A stretch of 42,850 nucleotides of DNA from Bacteroidaceae bacterium (lineage in GTDB: Bacteria > Bacteroidota > Bacteroidia > Bacteroidales > Bacteroidaceae): assembly GCA_016280445.1 (NCBI GenBank), contig JAEEGS010000008.1, positions 1 through 42,850 on the forward strand, in the 5' to 3' direction. Of this stretch, positions 8,069-15,894 are shown piece by piece. Each line of letters opens with the position of its first letter. Within the stretch, counting starts at the first letter, position 1. The notes beneath the pieces were generated by a model. It made no database searches, was not told where the DNA came from, and saw only the letters and a list, made by a program, of their open reading frames with translations. The translations under genes and the position numbers were made by a program.

Positions 8069-8196
8069 GGAACGGGTCCGTCGCTCAAACCTCTTTCGAC
8101 GGGCTTCCGCAGCCTCTGAACCGACGTCGTCGAGGTCGGTGGGTCGATGTCGTCGAGGTCGGCAAACCGATGTCGACGATGTCGATTTTGGGGTTA
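8069..8196. repeat. Palindromic intergenic element, copy C (right of HipBA)
   Basis: The left part (8069-8132) repeats copy B at 6806. The core is longer: TCGTCGAGGTCGG occurs twice (8128-8140 and 8150-8162), then CCGATGTCGACGATGTCG, closing with GATTTTGGGG. The units can pair with one another in several ways. The whole lies between the HipB operator and the promoter of the HU-like gene. No gene is seen in 7987-8309. Confidence 0.6.
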
Positions 8197-8309
8197 CGGA
8201 AGCAAGGTATAGGAGGAAAATGTGTTGCGGAAATTGTGTTTTTGTCGTAGCGTTGAGTGGTGCTCGAGCGTAGGATGCACTTCAACAATAAAAAGAGAGG
8301 CCGTTTTAT

Positions 8310-8340
8310 TTTGTAATGTGTTCGGCTTTTACTACCTTTG
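8310..8340 (+). promoter_or_regulatory. Promoter of the HU-like/TonB operon
   Basis: A perfect TTTG (8310-8313), 19 bases, and TACCTTTG (8333-8340) precede the HU-like gene by 42 bases. Confidence 0.7.
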
Positions 8341-8382
8341 CCGCTGGTAATAGAATATTCAACCATTAAGCACGTGAATCAT

Positions 8383-8796
8383 ATGGCTATACCGTACAGA
8401 AAAAGAAAGAAGAAGATATTAGGACCTGACCACCAGCAGCATGAGGCTTGGATCATGGAACAATTCAGTTATGAGCCTGTCAAGTTTGAGGAGTTCGTGA
8501 AGGAGTGTGTGATGGCGCAGGGAGTGTCGGGCGCACAGGTGAAAGGCATTGTGGAAGCGATGTCGAACCGTTTGCGGAGTTATCTGATTTTGGGTCATAG
8601 CGTGCAGATTGCGGGCATTGGGACTCTCAAACCGACGTTCAATGCCCATAGCGCGGAAACGCCTGAGGAGTTGAGCGGCCAAAGCGTGTATAAGGTGAAG
8701 GTGCAATTCTATCCGCACAAGGAGTTTCAAGATGTGTTGAGTCAAATGACGTACGTTGACATGGACACGTTGAATGAGATTCCTGAAGAAGGCTAA
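8383..8796 (+). CDS. HU-family (HU-HIG type) DNA-binding protein
   Basis: This is a 137-residue protein starting MAIPYRKRKKKILGPDHQQH. The HU-like fold runs from about 25 to 115: a helical part (FEEFVKECVMAQGVSGAQVK), then the strand LGHSVQIAGIGTLKPTF, which matches the G.GtF..r strand of HU proteins. The N-terminal basic tail and missing arm motif point to the HU-HIG subfamily of Bacteroidetes. The upstream frame (from 8338) would start inside the promoter, so the ATG at 8383 is chosen. The next gene starts one base after the stop. Its role is probably nucleoid or local DNA bending. Confidence 0.8.
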   Translation: MAIPYRKRKKKILGPDHQQHEAWIMEQFSYEPVKFEEFVKECVMAQGVSGAQVKGIVEAMSNRLRSYLILGHSVQIAGIGTLKPTFNAHSAETPEELSGQSVYKVKVQFYPHKEFQDVLSQMTYVDMDTLNEIPEEG

Positions 8797-8797
8797 A

Positions 8798-9148
8798 ATG
8801 AAAGAGACGACAAAAAGACATATTTCTGCGATAGTGCTGTTGGCGGTGTTTCTGCCAATGCTGGTGTTGTCGTCTCTTCATGTGCATCCAGAGACGCATC
8901 TGGAGGATGAACATTGTGAGGAATGTATGCACCATGTGCCGCATGCAGGTCACATGGGCAGCCAGACGACTTGCTCGTTCGACTGTGTGTTGTGCCAGTT
9001 CCTCACGTTGCCCTTCCTCGTGGCGCCGCTGGTTGTGTTCATCGCAACAGTTTTCTTACATGTCGCCCCTCATCGTCTTGAACAGCAAGGTGCTGTTTCC
9101 AGAGCGAGGGGTTTTGTCTTCTTGCGTGCTCCTCCTTTTGGTAATTGA
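8798..9148 (+). CDS. Small His/Cys-rich membrane protein, DUF2946-like
   Basis: This is a 116-residue protein with two hydrophobic segments (about 10-27 and 68-90). Between them lies a dense set of possible metal ligands: His 28, 30, 34, 39, 45, 46, 49, 52 and Cys 40, 43, 59, 63, 66. The ending FLRAPP resembles the RAPP ending of DUF2946 proteins, which often sit next to metal-related TonB receptors. A TonB-dependent receptor follows 133 bases on. Metal sensing or handling at the membrane is inferred from the ligands and neighbour; the transported metal is unknown. The start at 8798 is one base after the HU-like stop. Confidence 0.65.
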   Translation: MKETTKRHISAIVLLAVFLPMLVLSSLHVHPETHLEDEHCEECMHHVPHAGHMGSQTTCSFDCVLCQFLTLPFLVAPLVVFIATVFLHVAPHRLEQQGAVSRARGFVFLRAPPFGN

Positions 9149-9281
9149 CAATGGAAAGATGCGATTGAGTGAGTGCAGAGGTCAAACTCGTTTTGAACTA
9201 TGCCGAGCGTGAGCATCTTCGGCGAAGTCAAAATTGACAATTTTAGGAGTACTAATTTTAATTTTTAAAGATAAAAAGAAA

Positions 9282-11387
9282 ATGAAGACAAGATATGTTA
9301 TCCTGTCGTTGCTGTGCTATTATGCTATGGCAATGACAGCACAGAATAAGCTGGACACGTGTGGTGTGCAGCATGAAAAAGACTCTGCGGATGTGTTCTA
9401 CCGCCATCTGCAGTTGAACGAAGTGATGGTGACGGGTGTGACAGGCGACACGAAACTGAAGCACTCGACGGCTCCCATCTCGGTGGTGACGGGGAAAGAA
9501 CTCCGCCAGACCACCTCGACGAACGTGATAGACGCTGTGGCGAAGCAGCCGGGAATGGCACAAATCACCACAGGTGGCGGCATCTCGAAGCCCATCATCC
9601 GCGGTTTGGGCTATAACCGCATCATCGTGATGAACGAGAGTGTGCGCCAAGAGGGACAGCAGTGGGGCGACGAGCATGGTGTGGAGGTGGACGGCAATGG
9701 AGTCGGCTCTGTGGAGATACTGAAAGGGCCTGCCTCGCTCATGTATGGCTCGGATGCGATGGCGGGTGTGCTGATTCTGCATAGCGCACCTTCGCCTCTG
9801 GATGGGGAGATTCATGCCAATGTGAGCGCGGAGTACCAGACGAACAACGGGTTGTTTGCCTACTCGCTGAATGCTGCCGGCAATCAGGGCGGTTTCGTGT
9901 GGGACGGACGTTTTTCCGACAAGATGGCGCATGCGTATAAGAACAAGTATGACGGTTATGTGCCTGGTTCGCAGTTCCGCGAACGGGCTGGCCGCATGAT
10001 GCTGGGGCTGGATAAGCAGTGGGGACATTCGCGTCTGATGTGGACGTGTTACCATCTGACGCCTGGCATTGTGGAAGGTGAACGTGACGAGGAAACAGGA
10101 GAGTTGGAGAGGAGTGAGGATTGGAGTAAGAGGAGTTATCGGAAGACGTTGCCTTTCCAGCAGGTGAAGCACTATAGGGCTGTGTGGGACAATGCTGTGA
10201 ATCTGCCTAAGGGCATTTTGAAGGCGATTGTGGGCTATCAGCAGAACAGGAGGCAGGAATACGAGGAGAGTGCCAGCGAGTATGAGTTGTTCTTCAAACT
10301 GCATACAGTGACCTACGATGTGCGCTATCTCACCCATGAGTTCGACGGATGGAAAGTGGCGGTTGGTGTGAACGGCATGTGGCAACGCTCGCGCAACTTG
10401 GGTGAGGAATCGCTCATACCTGAGTATAGGCTCTTCGACATCGGTGGCTACGGCACAGTGAGCAAGACGCTGAACCGCTGGACGCTGAATGGCGGTCTCC
10501 GCTACGACCATCGTCATCTGGACTTTCACTCGCGTAACTTCAGCGCCGTGACGGGCAGTGTGGGTGCCGTGTGGAACGCGACGGAACATCTGAATGTGCG
10601 TCTGAACATGGCGCGAGGGTTCCGTGCTCCCAACATGAGCGAACTGGGTGCTGACGGTGTGCATGAGGGAACTGTGCGTTATGAGTTAGGGAACTTCAAC
10701 CTAAAGGCGGAGTGCAGTTGGCAGGCTGATTTGGGTGTGGATTTCGAGTCTCGCCACGTGTCGGCACAGGCAGCACTCTTTGCCAACCGCATCAGCGATT
10801 ACATCTTCACAAAGCGCATCAATGTGGTGAAGGAAGAAGGGTACAACACGTATGAATATACGCAGGGCGATGCCCGCCTGTTGGGCTTCGAAGTGGGTGT
10901 GGACATCCACCCGATTCACCGTCTGCACTTCGGCAACACGTTCTCCTATGTGGATGCCCGCCAGTTGAATCAGTCGGAGGAGACGCGCTATCTGCCTTTC
11001 ACGCCAGCACCGCGTTGGACATCGGAACTGAAGTATGAGATTACGCATCATGGCAAGGCGTTGAACAATGCTTATGTGGCATTGGGATTGGAGTGCTATC
11101 TGCGTCAGAACCACTACTACAAGGCTGACCAGACGGAAACAGCCACGCCTTCCTACACGTTGCTGAACCTCTCGGTTGGCACCGACCTCATGCTGGGAAA
11201 AAGAAAGGTTGCCGAACTGTACGTGACAGCCGACAACCTCTTGAACCGCGCCTACCAAAGCCATCTGAGCCGATTGAAATACACGGACATCAATGTGGCG
11301 ACAGGACGCATGGGTGTGTACAATATGGGAAGAAACATCGTGATGAAGGTGGTGATTCCATTGGTGTTTGAAACAAAGAAATTATAA
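9282..11387 (+). CDS. TonB-dependent outer-membrane receptor (metal-uptake type)
   Basis: This is a 701-residue outer-membrane receptor. A signal peptide ends near residue 20 (AMAMTAQ). A TonB-box-like LNEVMVTG precedes the plug, which shows ISVVTGKELRQTTSTNVIDA, IIRGLGYNRIIVMNESVRQE and EILKGPASLMYGSDAMAG. The rest is a 22-strand barrel ending with the usual aromatic-poor VIPLVF. There is no N-terminal carboxypeptidase-like domain, so it is not a SusC protein. The QEGQQWGDEHG plug loop resembles ZnuD-like receptors for zinc or related metals, and the His/Cys-rich protein upstream supports a metal. ATG at 9282 is chosen over 9234 because the signal peptide begins there. The phosphodiesterase gene starts 8 bases downstream. 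Confidence 0.85.
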   Translation: MKTRYVILSLLCYYAMAMTAQNKLDTCGVQHEKDSADVFYRHLQLNEVMVTGVTGDTKLKHSTAPISVVTGKELRQTTSTNVIDAVAKQPGMAQITTGGGISKPIIRGLGYNRIIVMNESVRQEGQQWGDEHGVEVDGNGVGSVEILKGPASLMYGSDAMAGVLILHSAPSPLDGEIHANVSAEYQTNNGLFAYSLNAAGNQGGFVWDGRFSDKMAHAYKNKYDGYVPGSQFRERAGRMMLGLDKQWGHSRLMWTCYHLTPGIVEGERDEETGELERSEDWSKRSYRKTLPFQQVKHYRAVWDNAVNLPKGILKAIVGYQQNRRQEYEESASEYELFFKLHTVTYDVRYLTHEFDGWKVAVGVNGMWQRSRNLGEESLIPEYRLFDIGGYGTVSKTLNRWTLNGGLRYDHRHLDFHSRNFSAVTGSVGAVWNATEHLNVRLNMARGFRAPNMSELGADGVHEGTVRYELGNFNLKAECSWQADLGVDFESRHVSAQAALFANRISDYIFTKRINVVKEEGYNTYEYTQGDARLLGFEVGVDIHPIHRLHFGNTFSYVDARQLNQSEETRYLPFTPAPRWTSELKYEITHHGKALNNAYVALGLECYLRQNHYYKADQTETATPSYTLLNLSVGTDLMLGKRKVAELYVTADNLLNRAYQSHLSRLKYTDINVATGRMGVYNMGRNIVMKVVIPLVFETKKL

Positions 11388-11395
11388 GTAATGAT

Positions 11396-11893
11396 ATGAA
11401 AAAAATCGGGTTGCTATCCGACACGCATGGTTGTTGGGATGAGCGTTATAAAATCTATTTCGAGAAGTGTGACGAAATCTGGCATGCGGGCGACATCGGC
11501 TCAATGGAGGTGGCTGACCGACTGGCTGAGATTGCCCCCTTGCGTGCTGTGTATGGCAACATCGACAGCGGCGACGTGCGCATCCGCTTTCCGGAGGTGT
11601 ACCGATGGAAATGTGAAGAAGTGGATGTGTTGATGACGCATATCGGCGGGTATCCTGGCAAATACGATGCCAGGATACGCCGCTTGATTTATGCCAATCC
11701 TCCTCAACTCTTCATCGCAGGTCATTCTCATATTGTGCGGGTGATAAATGACCCCACCATTAACTGTCTGCATGTCAACCCTGGAGCTGCTGGCAGGTAT
11801 GGCTTTCATGAGGTGAGAACCTTGGTGCGTATCGTCATCGATGGACGAGAAATCAAGGATTTGGAAGTGATAGAGTTGGGGGATAAAGTTTAA
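11396..11893 (+). CDS. YfcE/MJ0936-family metallophosphoesterase
   Basis: This 165-residue calcineurin-like phosphoesterase has the full set of metal ligands: Asp 9 and His 11 (SDTHG), Asp 33 (HAGD), Asn 55 (YGNID), His 82 (THIGG) and GHSH with His 110/112. Family members hydrolyse phosphodiesters in the cytoplasm; physiological substrates are mostly unknown. It follows the TonB receptor by 8 bases and is probably co-transcribed. Its stop codon lies within the first unit of a four-unit heptamer array (11888-11915). Confidence 0.85.
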   Translation: MKKIGLLSDTHGCWDERYKIYFEKCDEIWHAGDIGSMEVADRLAEIAPLRAVYGNIDSGDVRIRFPEVYRWKCEEVDVLMTHIGGYPGKYDARIRRLIYANPPQLFIAGHSHIVRVINDPTINCLHVNPGAAGRYGFHEVRTLVRIVIDGREIKDLEVIELGDKV

Positions 11894-11981
11894 AGGTTAG
11901 AGTTTAAAGTTTAAAGAGGGCTGACGCGGTGCTCTCATCAGGGGAACTGGCCGCATGGTCTTTAAACCTTATACTTTAGAA
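11888..11981. repeat. Four-unit heptamer array with a degenerate inverted partner
   Basis: GTTTAAA GGTTAGA GTTTAAA GTTTAAA occupies 11888-11915, four 7-bp units. From 11961 the inverted form TTTAAAC CTTATAC TTTAGAA is weaker and runs into the 3' end of the GT9 gene on the other strand. Between the convergent genes this gives a long hairpin that may serve as a two-way terminator. Confidence 0.6.
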
Positions 11982-13002
11982 TAAAGTCTTTCAACCCCTC
12001 CCACACATTCTCTTGGGTGATAAGGTTGTATTGCTGGGCTTTGTTCATCTTGGCGAGTGCTGAGGGGCTGGCGAGGTCGGCTGGCGAGATGCCTGCGGCG
12101 GGTACGCTGTTTTGGGGCAGCCACACGGTTTTGCTGTTGCCGGGGGCACAGATGACGAAGGAGGGGCAGCCGGTGGCGTGCATGATGTGACGCGCGCCGC
12201 CTTCGTTGCCGAAGAAGAGGGTGGTGCAGTAGCCCATCGCCACGAGTTGGCGGGAGGAGCGTGCCTGCACGTCGATGAAGACTTGTCGGGGACTTCCTAA
12301 TTTTTCATACACCCGACGGGCGTTGGTCTCTTCTTGTCCGGGGGCATAGTTGAAGATGATTTGCCAGTCGGGGTAGGTCGTGATGAACTGGCGGAGTACC
12401 CACACCATGCGGTCTTCGTCCCAGACTTTGGAGGCGAGTTTGGCGGTGACGTTGGCGAGCATGACGGGCTTGGCGAGATCGATGCCTTGTTGTTGCAGGT
12501 AGGTACGGAAAGTTTGTTTCTCTTCTTCCGTGATGTGGAGGGTAAATTCCTTGACGGGCTGGATGGGTTTGATGGCATTGAGCGGCGAAGCGAAGTTGAT
12601 GTCGTGCTCGACGATGGATTTGCTGCCACAGGGAGGAATGAGGTGGTTGAATGCCAAACGGGTGTAGCCTTTTTTCACGCCAATTCGGTAGGGGGTGTGA
12701 GGGGCAAACCGTGCGAAGAGCATGGTGTTGGCAGTGCTACGCATATCGATGATGATGTCGTAGTGGGTGTGGTGGACAATTTGCCACACTCGTTTCAGAT
12801 AATGAACAAAATGGTGTCGCTCTTCATCGGTGAAGGTGATGATGCGGTCGATGGAGGGGTGTCCCTGAAAGAGTGGGGCGATCTTCTCGTTGAGCACGAA
12901 GTGTATCTGCGCCTCGGGAAAGTTGTGGCGCAGGGTGTTGAGCAGTGAGGTAGCGAGGATGGCGTCGCCCATCTGACGGAAGCGTATGACGAGGATGTTC
13001 AT
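11962..13002 (-). CDS. Glycosyltransferase family 9 (heptosyltransferase-like)
   Basis: This is a 346-residue protein of the ADP-heptose:LPS heptosyltransferase superfamily (GT9, GT-B fold). The start MNILVIRFRQMGDAILATS is the classic N-terminus. The C-terminal domain shows LFFGNEGGARHIMHATG in place of the usual TNDSGPMH motif, followed by CPSFVICAPG. It should add a sugar to the LPS core at the inner membrane. The frame extends up to 13089, but those residues are read from the heptamer repeats, so ATG 13002 is chosen. It is transcribed away from the GT4 gene at 13192, and its last residues (LKYKV) are also encoded by repeat sequence. Confidence 0.8.
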   Translation of the reverse strand: MNILVIRFRQMGDAILATSLLNTLRHNFPEAQIHFVLNEKIAPLFQGHPSIDRIITFTDEERHHFVHYLKRVWQIVHHTHYDIIIDMRSTANTMLFARFAPHTPYRIGVKKGYTRLAFNHLIPPCGSKSIVEHDINFASPLNAIKPIQPVKEFTLHITEEEKQTFRTYLQQQGIDLAKPVMLANVTAKLASKVWDEDRMVWVLRQFITTYPDWQIIFNYAPGQEETNARRVYEKLGSPRQVFIDVQARSSRQLVAMGYCTTLFFGNEGGARHIMHATGCPSFVICAPGNSKTVWLPQNSVPAAGISPADLASPSALAKMNKAQQYNLITQENVWEGLKDFILKYKV

Positions 13003-13008
13003 TTGGAA

Positions 13009-13170
13009 ATTGATAATTGACAATTGATAATTGAGGAGTGGGACAAAGATACGAAGAAGAATTGATAATTGATAATTGATAATTGACATTTTTTACTATC
13101 TGACTTGTTTTTCACCCTCAAAAAACTCTCCGAATGGCAAATTATCAATTGTCAATTGTCAATTATCAAT
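13009..13170. repeat. Three heptamer arrays of four units each
   Basis: Array 1 (13009-13036) reads ATTGATA ATTGACA ATTGATA ATTGAGG. Array 2 (13061-13088) reads ATTGATA three times, then ATTGACA. Array 3 (13143-13170) is inverted: TATCAAT TGTCAAT TGTCAAT TATCAAT. Each has exactly four units. They fill the space between the divergent GT9 and GT4 genes. Array 3 can pair with arrays 1 or 2. Confidence 0.85.
13044..13051 (-). promoter_or_regulatory. -7 box of the GT9 gene
   Basis: On the minus strand TATCTTTG (13051-13044) is a perfect Bacteroidetes -7 element between two heptamer arrays. No good -33 TTTG is found at the right distance, because that region is array 2. Confidence 0.45.
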
Positions 13171-13187
13171 TAAATTTATTACCTTTG
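13156..13187 (+). promoter_or_regulatory. Promoter of the GT4-LicD-kinase-GT2 operon
   Basis: TACCTTTG (13180-13187) ends only 4 bases before the ATG at 13192, so the leader is nearly absent. A TTG 21 bases upstream (13156-13158) is supplied by heptamer array 3. Confidence 0.5.
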
Positions 13188-13191
13188 CCGC

Positions 13192-14268
13192 ATGGAAAAG
13201 AAATCTGTCCTGCTTGACCTTTGTGACATTGGAAACCCTACGAGCGGTTTTGGCCAGATTGCCAAGAACTATGCGGCGTGGTATTCCCGCATGGTGGATG
13301 AGGCGCTGAGGTTCCATTTTTTGTTGCCGATGGGGTATGAAAATAACTATGGGCCGAATGTGGATGTCAGTTACAGGAGGCGAAAGTATCATAAGTACTT
13401 CCGCAAGGGTTTGCCGACGGTGAATCTGTGGCACTCCACAACCCAGCATCAACTCAAGCGCCGGAGGGGTAAGTGTGATTGCTTTGTGTTGACCATCCAT
13501 GACCTGAACTATCTGACAGAGAAGAACTGGATTCGGCAACAGAAGCACAGGTTTGTGTTGCAGCATGGCATTAACCAGGCTGATGCTGTGACTTGCATTT
13601 CCAAGTATGTGGGTAGACAGATTGAGGAGCAGTTCGACCTGAAGGGGAAGCCTGTGAGGGTCATCTACAATGGTGTGGAGGACATCACAGGGGAACCGGA
13701 GGCGAAACCTGCCTTTGCCACAGGACGGCCGTTTTTCTTTGCCATCGGACAGATTCGCCCGAAGAAAAATTTTCATTTGCTGGTGGACATGATGCGTCAT
13801 TTTCCTGACCACGACCTGTATGTGTGTGGCGATGACCATTTTGACTATGCGAAGGTGGTGCGGCAGCACATCGGGCAACTGGACACGGGCAATGCGGTGC
13901 TGGCTGGGAAGATTTCGGCTGAGGAGAAAGTGTGGCTGTACCGCCATTGCGAGGCGTTCCTCTTTCCGAGTGTGGGCGAGGGGTTCGGTTTGCCTGCCAT
14001 CGAGGCCATGCAGTTCGGGAGGGCTGTGTTCATCTCGTCAGCCACGTGTCTGCCTGAGATTTGTGGTGATTGCGCCACGGTGTGGGATGACTTGCAGCCC
14101 GACCAGATGGCGGAGGTGGTGAAGAGGACACTTCCAGGGTTCTATGACCAGACGGAGAGGATGGCTCACATTCGGGCACATGCCAAGGATTTCAGTTACG
14201 AGAAACACATAGCGGCTTATGTGGCTCTGTATAAAGAAGTCTTGGGAAAATTGAAAGTTGAAAATTGA
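13192..14268 (+). CDS. Glycosyltransferase family 4
   Basis: This is a 358-residue GT-B glycosyltransferase. The N-terminal domain includes SGFGQIAKNY (18-27) and TIHDLNYL (101-108). The C-terminal domain includes the donor-site AIGQIRPKKNF (184-194) and the E-x7-E motif EGFGLPAIE (263-271). It should transfer a sugar from a nucleotide donor onto the glycan made by this locus. It is first in a plus-strand operon; the LicD gene follows 10 bases later. Its last residues (KLKVEN) are read from a four-unit heptamer array. The acceptor and donor cannot be told. Confidence 0.85.
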   Translation: MEKKSVLLDLCDIGNPTSGFGQIAKNYAAWYSRMVDEALRFHFLLPMGYENNYGPNVDVSYRRRKYHKYFRKGLPTVNLWHSTTQHQLKRRRGKCDCFVLTIHDLNYLTEKNWIRQQKHRFVLQHGINQADAVTCISKYVGRQIEEQFDLKGKPVRVIYNGVEDITGEPEAKPAFATGRPFFFAIGQIRPKKNFHLLVDMMRHFPDHDLYVCGDDHFDYAKVVRQHIGQLDTGNAVLAGKISAEEKVWLYRHCEAFLFPSVGEGFGLPAIEAMQFGRAVFISSATCLPEICGDCATVWDDLQPDQMAEVVKRTLPGFYDQTERMAHIRAHAKDFSYEKHIAAYVALYKEVLGKLKVEN

Positions 14269-14277
14269 AAGTTGAAA
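14250..14277. repeat. Four-unit heptamer array at a gene end
   Basis: ATTGAAA GTTGAAA ATTGAAA GTTGAAA, exactly four 7-bp units. It covers the stop codon of the GT4 gene and ends two bases before the LicD start. Confidence 0.8.
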
Positions 14278-14278
14278 A

Positions 14279-15148
14279 ATGAGATTATCGACAGAAGCAG
14301 TACGTTACGACCTGAATGCCATACGCACGAAGCAACTGCCCATTCTTGACTGCATTGACAAGGTGTGCAGAGAGCATGGGTTACAGTATTACATATGGGC
14401 TGGCACCTTGCTGGGTTCGGTGCGTCACGGTGGTTTCATTCCATGGGATGACGATATGGATATTGGTATGCCACGTCCTGATTATGAACGCCTCATGCAG
14501 CACTGCCATGAATGGATGCCGGAACCTTTCGAGGTGATTGGTTCCCACAACCGTCCTGACTACCCTTACCCCTTTGCCAAGGCCATCAACGGCAGCACCA
14601 CGTTGTTGGAACGTCCCGATTTCATGTTCCCGGAGGGTCTCTACATCGACATTTTCCCTATCGACGGCTATCCCTCTGACGAGAAGCAGGCTCAGCGCCA
14701 CGTGAAACGCTATAAGTTCTGGAGGCATCTTCTCTTTTTGCGCGGTCGTGACCCTTTCAAGCATGGGCATGGACCCCGTTCGTGGTGGCCGTGGCTCATC
14801 CATCGGGTTTTCACCCTGCGCTGGATGCAGGACAAGGTGCAGGGCATCATGCAAGAGTATGCGTTTGATGCCTGCGAACGCTCTATCGACCATAAACTCT
14901 TGGAGCATGGTATCGTGGAGAAGAATTGGCTCGGCAAGGGAAAGCCATACGAATTTGAGGGGAAGAAATACGTTGGGGTGAACGATGCCGACCGATGCCT
15001 TAGGGCTTTCTATGGTGACTATATGACCTTGCCGCCTAAGGAGAAGCAGGTACAGCACGTCTATCATTATGTGAATCTTGACATGCCTTATCGAGAATAT
15101 GCAAAACTAAATAATATCAACATACCATCCTATTCCATAACACCATGA
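14279..15148 (+). CDS. LicD-family phosphotransferase (copy 1)
   Basis: This 289-residue LicD/FKTN-type nucleotidyltransferase-fold protein moves a phospho-group (classically phosphocholine) from a CDP carrier to a sugar. The signature runs from GTLLGSVRHGGFIPWDDDM (42-60), with metal-binding Asp 57-59 and 61. Further blocks are GLYIDIFPIDGYP, RDPFKHGHGP and FYGDYMTLPP. These blocks recur in the LicD protein at 17858, so the two are paralogues. Because the neighbouring operon makes aminoethylphosphonate and a cytidylyltransferase, the likely donor is CMP-AEP rather than CDP-choline (inference). Its stop overlaps the kinase start by 4 bases. Confidence 0.85.
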   Translation: MRLSTEAVRYDLNAIRTKQLPILDCIDKVCREHGLQYYIWAGTLLGSVRHGGFIPWDDDMDIGMPRPDYERLMQHCHEWMPEPFEVIGSHNRPDYPYPFAKAINGSTTLLERPDFMFPEGLYIDIFPIDGYPSDEKQAQRHVKRYKFWRHLLFLRGRDPFKHGHGPRSWWPWLIHRVFTLRWMQDKVQGIMQEYAFDACERSIDHKLLEHGIVEKNWLGKGKPYEFEGKKYVGVNDADRCLRAFYGDYMTLPPKEKQVQHVYHYVNLDMPYREYAKLNNINIPSYSITP

Positions 15149-15894
15149 AATATAAGTATATTATAAATCCCGAGTTTGAGTCGTTTACTCATTTTGTGGA
15201 AAACCTGCCAGCAAAATACGATGATGGAGGTATCCTCATTTATAATGCCCGTAACGAGGTGAGGGTTTTCAAGGTTGATGGAAGAAAGATTGCAGCCAAG
15301 CGTTTTGGTGTTGCGCCGTTTCATCAACGCATTGATTATACGTTCCGTCGTCCGAGCAAGGCGAAACGGGCTTACGAGTATGGCTTGAAGTTGCTGGAAA
15401 TGGGCATCAGCACTCCGGCCCCCATTGCTTGTATAGAGGAATACAAGTATGGACTTTTCCGTCGCGGCTATGTGGTGTTCACCTATTGTGGAGACCCGGA
15501 TGCCCGTCTGTTGCGCGACGAATGGGACAGCCATGACGACCTGATTAATGCTATCGCCCATTTCTTGGTGGATATGCATGAGAAAGGGTTCTTGCATGGA
15601 GATGTGAATCTTTCCAACTTCCTCTATCGGGAAGACCCGACATCGCCCACAGGCTACCATATTACGACCATTGACATCAACCGCTCCCGTTTTGTGGAGA
15701 ATCCGTCCCGCGAGGAATGTCTCAAGACGCTGATGCGTATCACCCATGTGCGGCCAGCCATGAAGAAGATAGTGAAGCGCTATGCACAGATTCGAGGATG
15801 GGACGAGGATGAATCTTATCAGTATGTAAAGAAGGAACTGATTGCTTTTGAGGAACGTAAAAAACTTAAGAAGAAGATGACAGGGAAAAAATGA
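15145..15894 (+). CDS. LPS-core kinase-like protein (Kdo/WaaP family)
   Basis: This 249-residue protein kinase-fold enzyme is of the lipopolysaccharide kinase (InaA/KdkA/WaaP) family. It shows the ATP-binding Lys 52 (AAKRF), a helix-C Glu near 78, the catalytic loop HGDVNLSNF (151-159) with Asp 153 and Asn 158, and Asp 177 in TIDINR as the metal ligand. Such enzymes phosphorylate Kdo or heptose of the LPS inner core in the cytoplasm. ATGA overlaps link it to the LicD gene before and the GT2 gene after, so the three are translated together. This gene is the main pointer to LPS core rather than capsule. Confidence 0.8.
   Translation: MKYKYIINPEFESFTHFVENLPAKYDDGGILIYNARNEVRVFKVDGRKIAAKRFGVAPFHQRIDYTFRRPSKAKRAYEYGLKLLEMGISTPAPIACIEEYKYGLFRRGYVVFTYCGDPDARLLRDEWDSHDDLINAIAHFLVDMHEKGFLHGDVNLSNFLYREDPTSPTGYHITTIDINRSRFVENPSREECLKTLMRITHVRPAMKKIVKRYAQIRGWDEDESYQYVKKELIAFEERKKLKKKMTGKK

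Noticed and set aside
8120-8196. CRISPR array
   Set aside because: Repeats of TCGTCGAGGTCGG occur only twice, with a spacer of 9 bases and mutual complementarity, and no cas genes are present.
9149-9281. Cobalamin riboswitch upstream of the TonB receptor
   Set aside because: The gap is only 133 bases and lacks the B12-box and the expected stems; one small hairpin around TGCCGA/TCGGCG is all I see.
9258-10664. 468-residue open frame on the minus strand
   Set aside because: It is antisense to the TonB receptor gene, rich in His and Arg, with no recognisable domain.
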